DNA from: Rhodospirillales bacterium
GTDB lineage: Bacteria; Pseudomonadota; Alphaproteobacteria; ATCC43930; CGMCC-115725
Assembly (NCBI GenBank): GCA_015654725.1
Contig: JAATGI010000248.1
Location: 1 to 8,603 of the forward strand
Reading direction: 5' to 3'
DNA: 8,603 nt
The position numbers and the translations under genes are program-made. A model generated the notes under the pieces. The model saw only the letters and a list, made by a program, of their open reading frames with translations. It was not told the DNA's origin and ran no database searches. Shown here in pieces: positions 1-4,336 of the stretch (position 1 is its first letter; each line of letters opens with the position of its first letter).

Positions 1-123
1 GCCATCGAGCGAATGTTTGGTCGCCTCAAAGATTTCCGCAGAGTCGCAACCCGCTACGATCGCCTCGCCCAAAACTTCCTCGCCGCCGTCTGCATCGCCG
101 CCACAATCTGCTACTGGTTATGA
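1..123 (+). CDS. IS5-type transposase, C-terminal end only (partial)
   Basis: The reading frame is open from the first base to a TGA at 121-123 and gives 40 residues. They begin AIERMFGRLKDFRRVATRYD and end in an Ala/Cys-rich helix finishing CYWL. The pattern of I-E-R-x-F-x-x-L-K followed by R-x-A-T-R-Y-D is typical of the last segment of DDE transposases of the IS5 family (IS427-like group). The E in the IER motif would be the third catalytic acidic residue. The rest of the gene lies to the left of the window, so intactness cannot be judged. The encoded enzyme would cut and join the ends of its own element. It has no evident functional link to the genes that follow. Confidence 0.85.
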   Translation, partial: AIERMFGRLKDFRRVATRYDRLAQNFLAAVCIAATICYWL

Positions 124-136
124 GTCCCGACCCTAG
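122..136. repeat. Presumed right terminal inverted repeat of the IS5-type element
   Basis: Directly overlapping the transposase stop is gagtcccgaccctag. IS5-family elements usually end within a few bases of the transposase stop, and related elements often start with GGGTCGGGACTC-like ends, which this would mirror. The CTAG at 133-136 could be part of the target duplication. The left end is outside the window, so this is an inference and the exact boundary is not settled. Confidence 0.4.
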
Positions 137-185
137 GGCATTATAAGGGTTAGAGGATTCAGCGTTCGTCGGTTCGTACGAGTTC

Positions 186-221
186 CGTCCGCCTCAAGGC
201 ACAGCGTCCTTGAGGCGGGCG
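186..221. other. Strong intergenic hairpin
   Basis: Bases 189-199 (ccgcctcaagg) and 208-218 (ccttgaggcgg) are perfect reverse complements, giving 11 base pairs around an 8-base loop. The stem extends by a G-U pair and two G-C pairs to 186 and 221. No T-run follows on the plus strand, so it is not a classic intrinsic terminator. It lies between the IS end and the small helix-turn-helix gene at 297, so it could be in that gene's 5' leader, a binding site, or a dispersed palindromic repeat. Confidence 0.6.
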
Positions 222-296
222 CGTATGGGCCTTGAACGCCGCGCCTCCGAACCACCAGCGTGGCGACAGCCGCCGCGCATAGAAAGAGGGTGATCT

Positions 297-731
297 ATGG
301 ATTCAAACGATCTGTGGGCGTCGTACGCCCGCGCTCAACGTATCGCCGATACCTTTACGATTTCGGACAAATCATGGGCCGCTGATGAAGCCGCTGATGT
401 CGTGCTTGATGAAATCGAGCGCGACCAGCCCATTTCCGAAACTACCCACGCTAATTTGCTCGTTAACCGTGCGGCGAAACATCGCCAGCGTCGCCGACTC
501 CTTCTCAACAATATGCTGGTACTGTGGCCCCTGGCGGCCAGCGACGAAAGTCGGATCATCGCGCGGTTGGAACTTAGACGCTGCGAACGAGAATGCCGCC
601 CTATTGACTGGAAGGTCCTAATCGCGGTCGGTTTCGGCGAAACCTTTGAAGAGATTGGCTTCCGGCTAAATGTCCCAGCGGCTACTGCTAAAACATGGGC
701 GCGCCGTGCTCGCGTCAGATTGGCGGCTTAG
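297..731 (+). CDS. Small sigma-70/ECF-like helix-turn-helix protein
   Basis: This 144-residue protein has a C-terminal helix-turn-helix resembling sigma factor region 4. Residues about 105-142 contain FEEIGFRLNVPAATAKTWAR followed by RARVRLA, which parallels the common pattern EIAxxLGxxxxTVKxRxxRARxRL. Upstream, residues 29-40 (ADEAADVVLDEI) and 54-67 (LLVNRAAKHRQRRR) faintly resemble ECF region 2. The N-terminal core is short, so it may be a divergent or reduced ECF sigma factor or a sigma-like DNA-binding regulator. The start is supported by GAGGG at 286-290, six bases before the ATG. Its codons are less GC-rich than those of the genes to the right, and it stands alone next to an IS, which suggests acquisition. 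No anti-sigma gene is adjacent. Its targets are unknown. Confidence 0.65.
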   Translation: MDSNDLWASYARAQRIADTFTISDKSWAADEAADVVLDEIERDQPISETTHANLLVNRAAKHRQRRRLLLNNMLVLWPLAASDESRIIARLELRRCERECRPIDWKVLIAVGFGETFEEIGFRLNVPAATAKTWARRARVRLAA

Positions 732-796
732 CGAGCCTTGCGGGACACGGTCGACCGCACATTCCGGCACGACAAGAAACAACACCCACGCAACCC

Positions 797-930
797 ACGA
801 AAACGTGGTCGGGCGGAGATTAGGAATTGGCGTTATTGGCGGCGGGCGGGCCGGCACGTTCGCTTTAGCCGCGCCGCTCATTCCATCCCGGGGCGGCGAT
901 GACGGCGTTCGGTTGCGGCTCGCGCGGTGC
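797..930 (-). pseudogene. Decayed NIPSNAP-family gene remnant
   Basis: This stretch aligns with bases about 1690-1825, the C-terminal half of the intact NIPSNAP gene, and shares blocks such as ggtcgggcgga, aggaattggcg and ttccat. Read on the minus strand, one frame gives APREPQPNAVIAAPGWNERRG followed by a TAA (865-867). This matches AERERKWNVFIADPEWNEKRA of the intact protein. The similarity then continues in a different frame with NLRPTTFS against FLRPTAFS. A stop and a frameshift, and no recognisable N-terminal half, mark it as a broken fragment. It is probably the relic of a duplicated or related gene. Nothing suggests it is translated. Confidence 0.75.
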
Positions 931-1002
931 TCACGCCGCTGCTAACCTCGCGCAGGCTCCGGTCCGACGAATTGGGAGCGGCGACGAGACCTTAACCCCG
1001 GA

Positions 1003-1020
1003 CCCCGGCTTTCGCCGGGG
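1003..1020. repeat. REP-like palindrome
   Basis: The bases ccccggc, tttc, gccgggg form a perfect 7-base-pair stem with a 4-base loop. The minus-strand wording GGCGAAAGCCGGGGTCC is the style of the dispersed intergenic palindromes common in alphaproteobacteria (GCGAAAGC core, followed by GGGGTCC). Two near-copies of gataaggtggt follow at 1040-1050 and 1068-1078. It may act as a weak transcription end signal between the remnant at 797-930 and the gene at 1131, but no T-run is present. Confidence 0.55.
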
Positions 1021-1130
1021 TGGTTGCGGCGGGGTGACGGATAAGGTGGTGTGACCCGGCTTGCGCCGATAGGGTGGTCTTTCGATCGGGCCGGATCGGA
1101 CTGCGACAAAAACCGGAGCGGGAGAAACGC

Positions 1131-1676
1131 ATGACACGCATCGCCATCATCGACCGCGCCGCGATGAACGCCGAGCAGGCGCGCGTCCACGACGCCGCGA
1201 TAAAATCCGGGAATCCCGTGGGCGGGCCGTTCTACGCCTATATCCGCTTGCCGAAATTGTTCGAGGCCGCGCAGAACCTGAGGAACTGCCTCGGCAGCGG
1301 GCCGCTCTCCGCCCGCGAGCGGCAGATCGTCAATCTGGCCGTCGCCCGGCACTGGAACGCGCGCTATCCGTGGTTCGCGCAAGCGCGCGCCTCGCTCGCG
1401 ATCGGCCTCGACCGGTCGGTGATCGACGCGATCAACGCGCGCCGGACGCCCGACCTCGCCGACGCGCGCGAGCGGACCTGCCTCGCCGTGGCGCGCGAAA
1501 TCCTCGCCAACAAGGGCCTCAGCGACGAAACCTATGCCGCCGCGGAAAAGACCATGGGCATCGAGAGCCTGGTGGCGCTGGTCGCGACCACCGGCAATTT
1601 CTCGATGACCTGCCTCACCGCCGCGACGTTCCAGATCGATCCGCCGGCCGACAACCCGATCCCGCTCGCGGCATAG
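1131..1676 (+). CDS. Carboxymuconolactone decarboxylase (CMD/AhpD-like) family protein
   Basis: This 181-residue protein has the layout of the CMD family group that begins with a T-R-x-x-x-I/L-D motif (here TRIAIID). Residues 59-92 hold LSARERQIVNLAVARHWNAR followed by a helix ending in ASLAIGL. The second half has ERTCLAVAREIL at 114-125 and a hydrophobic ESLVALVATTGNFSM helix at 145-159. Members are all-helical and usually cytoplasmic, and range from decarboxylases to AhpD-like peroxidase partners. No CxxC motif is present, so thiol-peroxidase activity is unlikely. The usual E-W-x-x-H segment after HWN reads P-W-F-A-Q, so two positions conserved in the group are changed. The ATG at 1131 is chosen because GGGAG lies six bases upstream; a GTG at 1074 in frame has no such support. 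The substrate is unknown. Confidence 0.8.
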   Translation: MTRIAIIDRAAMNAEQARVHDAAIKSGNPVGGPFYAYIRLPKLFEAAQNLRNCLGSGPLSARERQIVNLAVARHWNARYPWFAQARASLAIGLDRSVIDAINARRTPDLADARERTCLAVAREILANKGLSDETYAAAEKTMGIESLVALVATTGNFSMTCLTAATFQIDPPADNPIPLAA

Positions 1677-1677
1677 C

Positions 1678-2004
1678 CTATTTCACCGAGGAGAACGCGG
1701 TCGGGCGGAGGAAGGAATTGGCGATATTGGCGACGATCGGGCCGTCGCGCTCGCTCTCCGCGCGCTTCTCGTTCCATTCCGGGTCGGCGATGAAGACATT
1801 CCATTTGCGCTCGCGCTCGGCCAGCGATTCCCATTGCAACAGGTAATAGAGGTCGCCGTTGGCCTCGCCGACGGTTTGCGTCCAGAAGCCGGCCTGGCGG
1901 ATGCCGAGCCGCTCCCAGATGCGCAAGGTGTGGGTCTCGAAGCGCGTCAGCAGCGCCGGCAGGCGCCCCGGCAGGCAACGATAAATACGCAGCTCGTAGA
2001 TCAT
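1678..2004 (-). CDS. NIPSNAP family protein
   Basis: This 108-residue protein starts MIYELRIYRCLPGRLPALLT, the typical beginning of NIPSNAP-domain (dimeric alpha/beta barrel fold) proteins. It continues with GFWTQTVGEANGDLYYLLQW at 39-58, the usual G-x-W-x-T-x-x-G pattern followed by a hydrophobic strand. It closes with NSFLRPTAFS, another common segment. Bacterial members are small soluble proteins of uncertain role, sometimes beside catabolic or redox genes. The ATG is supported by GAGGG a few bases upstream on the minus strand. It converges on the CMD-family gene with a single base between the two stops. A broken relative lies at 797-930. No enzymatic role is claimed. Confidence 0.85.
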   Translation of the reverse strand: MIYELRIYRCLPGRLPALLTRFETHTLRIWERLGIRQAGFWTQTVGEANGDLYYLLQWESLAERERKWNVFIADPEWNEKRAESERDGPIVANIANSFLRPTAFSSVK

Positions 2005-2194
2005 GCGGCCCTCGTTTGCGTGTGGCTTGAGAGGGTAGGGTGAGGCGGTAATTCAATACAATCGAAAACCGCGCCACCCCCCGGCCTCGCCGCCTGCGGC
2101 GCCGGCTGAGTAATTTCCGAGCCTGCCGCCGCCGCCCGGTCGCGGGCTAGGCTCGGTCGGTCACCCCTGGGTCGCGGCCCCTTCGGAGCAGCAC
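2005..2194. other. Divergent intergenic region, 190 bases
   Basis: It separates the minus-strand NIPSNAP gene from the plus-strand peptide and transporter genes, so promoters for both directions should lie here. An A/T-rich island at about 2048-2069 stands out in otherwise GC-rich sequence and is the most likely place, but no clear -35/-10 pair could be assigned. Confidence 0.4.
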
Positions 2195-2266
2195 ATGAAC
2201 ATCTTCACCATTATCGGCGTCATCGTCGTGGTCTTGTTTGTCATCGGTTATTTCGGGCTGCACTGA
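2195..2266 (+). CDS. 23-residue single-pass membrane peptide
   Basis: A short frame beginning MNIFTIIGVIVVVLFVIGYF and ending GLH. Nearly the whole peptide is one hydrophobic helix, so it should sit in the cytoplasmic membrane with almost nothing exposed. GGAG at 2185-2188 lies six bases before the ATG, which is a good ribosome binding site, better than that of the next gene. Its stop is 14 bases before the ATG of the AI-2E transporter, so the two are probably transcribed together. I do not recognise a named family. It could be a small transporter-associated protein, or a translated leader helping ribosomes reach the next gene. Chance alone is less likely given the clean ribosome site and fully hydrophobic content. 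Confidence 0.6.
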   Translation: MNIFTIIGVIVVVLFVIGYFGLH

Positions 2267-2280
2267 CCGGCCCGGGCCAA

Positions 2281-3384
2281 ATGATCGGCGAGTTAGACCG
2301 AGACCACGCCGCCGCGGCGCCGGCCGAAGCGCCATCGAAAATGCCGCTGCCCTCCGACCCGCGGACGATCTTTCTCGGCGGGCTGTTCATCCTCGGCGCC
2401 TTCGCGGCACTCTATGTCGCGAGCGCGATCATTCTGCCGGTGATCCTGGCCTTCATCCTCAAGCTCATGTTGCAGCCGGCGATGCGCCTCCTGGAGCGGG
2501 CGCATATTCCGCGCGCGCTGGGCGCGCTGCTCATCATCCTGCTGGTCGTCGGCGGCCTCGCCGGGATCGGCACCGTGCTGTCGGGCCCGGCGGAAGCCTG
2601 GGCGGCGAAGCTGCCCGAGGGCATCCCCCGCCTGGTGGAGCATTTGAAATTCTTGCGCGCGCCGTTCGACGCGCTGCAGCGAATTCTGCACCAGGCCGAG
2701 CAGGTCACGGCGGGACCGGGGCCGAGCGGCGCGACGGTCGCGATGCCGAGCGGCTTCGCCGGCACGCTGTTCGGCGGCATGCGCGCCGCGATCGGCGGGC
2801 TGTTCACCACCATGCTGGTGCTGTTCTTCCTGCTGGTGTCCGGCGATACCTTCTTGCGCCGCGGCGTCGAAATCCTGCCCCGCTTCCATGACAAGCGGCA
2901 GGCGGTCGATATTTCGCAGCGCATCGAGCACGACATTTCGGCCTATTTGGTCACGATCACGGCGATGAACGCGGCCGTCGGCATCGCCACCGCCGCGGCG
3001 ATGCATTTCTCCGGCCTCGGCGATCCGGTGCTGTGGGGCGCCGTCGCCTTCCTGCTCAATTACGTGCCGGTCCTCGGCCCGCTCACCGGCATGGCGATCA
3101 TCTTCCTGGCCGGCTTGTTGAGCTTCGATTCCCTGTGGGGCGCGTTGCTCCCGGTGGTTTTGTACCTCGCCATCCATGTCATCGAAGGCGAGGTGGTGAC
3201 GCCGCTGCTGCTGGCGCGGCGGTTCACGCTCAACCCGGTGCTGGTCATCCTGGCGCTGATCTTTTGGTTCTGGATGTGGGGCGTGCCCGGTGCGATCCTA
3301 TCGGTGCCGATGCTGGCGATCACCAAGATCATTTGCGATCGCATTCGCCCCCTGATGGCGCTCGGCCATTTTTTGGAGGGATAG
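2281..3384 (+). CDS. AI-2E family transporter
   Basis: This 367-residue membrane protein belongs to the AI-2E (formerly PerM/UPF0118) family. Members have seven or eight membrane segments and have been linked to export of autoinducer-2 or to ion/proton antiport; the substrate here is not known. Hydrophobic segments are visible at about 28-60, 78-100, 168-187, 222-242, 249-282, 286-302 and 315-348. Family landmarks are LWGAVAFLLNYVPVLGPLTG (251-270), EGEVVTPLLLARRFTLNPVL (302-321) and WGVPGAILSVPMLAITKIICD (beginning 333). The middle loop (101-167) is the usual variable soluble part. ATG at 2281 has no clear ribosome site. ATG at 2341 (MPLPSDPRTIF) is an equally possible start and loses only an Ala-rich tail. 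It follows the 23-residue peptide closely, which may couple their translation. Confidence 0.92.
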   Translation: MIGELDRDHAAAAPAEAPSKMPLPSDPRTIFLGGLFILGAFAALYVASAIILPVILAFILKLMLQPAMRLLERAHIPRALGALLIILLVVGGLAGIGTVLSGPAEAWAAKLPEGIPRLVEHLKFLRAPFDALQRILHQAEQVTAGPGPSGATVAMPSGFAGTLFGGMRAAIGGLFTTMLVLFFLLVSGDTFLRRGVEILPRFHDKRQAVDISQRIEHDISAYLVTITAMNAAVGIATAAAMHFSGLGDPVLWGAVAFLLNYVPVLGPLTGMAIIFLAGLLSFDSLWGALLPVVLYLAIHVIEGEVVTPLLLARRFTLNPVLVILALIFWFWMWGVPGAILSVPMLAITKIICDRIRPLMALGHFLEG

Positions 3385-3465
3385 CCGTCGAGTCATCGGA
3401 ATTGCATGGCTCCCGCGACGCCCGGTCTTTCGGCATGGGCGATCGTGACATTCAGGGGATTTCGG

Positions 3466-4272
3466 ATGAAGATTCGCGTCGGCTATGAATTGATCTACGA
3501 CTTTCCGCAAGCCACGCCGGTGTTCATGGTCATGGGCATTCATTTCACGCGGGCATCCGACATCGTGGTGCCCGACTACCTGACCACCAGCCCCGCCGTG
3601 CCGATCTATCCCTATCGCGACATGTTCGGCAATTGGTGCAGCCGGTTCGTGGCGCCCCCCGGCCCGATGCGCCTGTCGGCCGACGGCGTGGTCCGCGACA
3701 GCGGCCTGCCGGACGCGGTGGTGCCCGGGGCCTTCGAGCACGCGGTGCAGGATTTGCCGGCGGAGACGCTGACCTATCTCCTCGGCAGCCGCTATTGCGA
3801 GACCGACCGCCTGACCGAGGTGGCCTGGAACCTGTTCGGCAGGTCGCCGCCGGGCTGGGCGCGGGTCCAGGCGATTTGCGATTTCGTCAACCGCCGCATC
3901 AAGTTCGGCTATGAGCATGCGCGCCCGACCAAGACGGCGTGGGAGGCCTTCAACGAAGGCACCGGCGTGTGCCGCGATTTCGCGCACCTCGCCATAGCGC
4001 TGTGCCGCTGCATGAACATCCCGGCGCGTTATTGCACCGGCTATCTCGGCGATATCGGCGTGCCGCCGCCTTATGGCCCGATGGATTTCGCCGGCTGGTT
4101 CGAGGCCTATCTCGGCGGCCGGTGGTACAGCTTCGACCCGCGCAACAACGTGCCGCGCATCGGCCGGGTGCTGATCGCGCAAGGCCGCGACGCCGCCGAC
4201 GTGCCGATCACCCACACCTTCGGCCCCAACACGCTGGTCAATTTCCGGGTCTGGACCGACGAAGTCGCCTAA
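3466..4272 (+). CDS. Transglutaminase-like family protein
   Basis: This 268-residue cytoplasmic protein (no signal peptide) has the N-terminal beta-sheet region often seen in transglutaminase-like proteins (MKIRVGYELIYDFPQATPVF). The papain-like core follows from about residue 130. The nucleophile motif is GTGVCRDFAHLAIALCRCMN with Cys169, then IPARYCTGYL and WFEAYLGGRWYSFDPRNN with Asp224. In most relatives the second catalytic residue is the His of an H-A-W motif; here that place reads A209-G210-W211, so the classic Cys-His-Asp triad is incomplete. Members act as proteases or amidases on peptides or protein side chains; the substrate here is unknown. The ATG at 3466 is preceded by AGGGGA, whereas an in-frame ATG at 3406 adds a tail unlike the family. 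It lies 81 bases after the transporter and may share its transcript. Confidence 0.88.
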   Translation: MKIRVGYELIYDFPQATPVFMVMGIHFTRASDIVVPDYLTTSPAVPIYPYRDMFGNWCSRFVAPPGPMRLSADGVVRDSGLPDAVVPGAFEHAVQDLPAETLTYLLGSRYCETDRLTEVAWNLFGRSPPGWARVQAICDFVNRRIKFGYEHARPTKTAWEAFNEGTGVCRDFAHLAIALCRCMNIPARYCTGYLGDIGVPPPYGPMDFAGWFEAYLGGRWYSFDPRNNVPRIGRVLIAQGRDAADVPITHTFGPNTLVNFRVWTDEVA

Positions 4273-4274
4273 AA

Positions 4275-4311
4275 GTAGCGTCTCAGTTTGAAATCCGGGT
4301 AGTGTCTCAGT
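4275..4311. repeat. Pair of 13-base direct repeats, 24 bases apart
   Basis: gtagcgtctcagt (4275-4287) and gtagtgtctcagt (4299-4311) differ at one base. The second copy is the inner part of the left arm of the palindrome at 4296-4328, so the motif GTCTCAGT occurs twice forward and once inverted in 50 bases. The layout fits repeated operator half-sites or remnants of element ends. Confidence 0.65.
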
Positions 4312-4328
4312 AACTGAGACACTACCCG
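4296..4328. promoter_or_regulatory. Perfect 33-base palindrome in front of the TPR-CHAT gene
   Basis: The left arm cgggtagtgtctcagt (4296-4311) and the right arm actgagacactacccg (4313-4328) are exact reverse complements around a single A. As RNA this gives a stem of about 15 pairs with a 3-base loop, ending 8 bases before the ATG at 4337. No T-run follows. It could be a dimeric operator, a transcription end of the preceding gene, a hairpin blocking ribosome access, or two element ends brought together. Which of these applies cannot be told from the sequence. Confidence 0.7.
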
Positions 4329-4336
4329 CCTAAGGC

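Larger units (their letters stand above)
732..1130. other. Gene-free stretch between the helix-turn-helix gene and the CMD-family gene
   Basis: Apart from the NIPSNAP remnant and the REP-like palindrome this stretch holds no supported gene. A small ccacg-aaaa-cgtgg hairpin lies at 795-808, at the edge of the remnant. Short frames exist on both strands but have no ribosome binding site or family resemblance. No convincing promoter for the gene at 1131 was seen. Confidence 0.6.

Noticed and set aside
1074..1130. Upstream GTG start for the CMD-family protein
   Set aside because: The extra 19 residues come from repeat-like sequence and have no ribosome site, whereas ATG 1131 has GGGAG at proper spacing.
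942..1382. 146-residue minus-strand frame across the REP-like repeat
   Set aside because: It contains the HPGESRGP-type reading produced by the palindromic repeat and overlaps the CMD-family gene. No ribosome site supports it.
2293..3177. 294-residue minus-strand frame opposite the transporter
   Set aside because: Composition is Arg/Gln/His-rich, a typical shadow of a hydrophobic plus-strand gene.
3406..3465. Upstream ATG start for the transglutaminase-like protein
   Set aside because: The family begins MKIRVGYEL and AGGGGA precedes ATG 3466.
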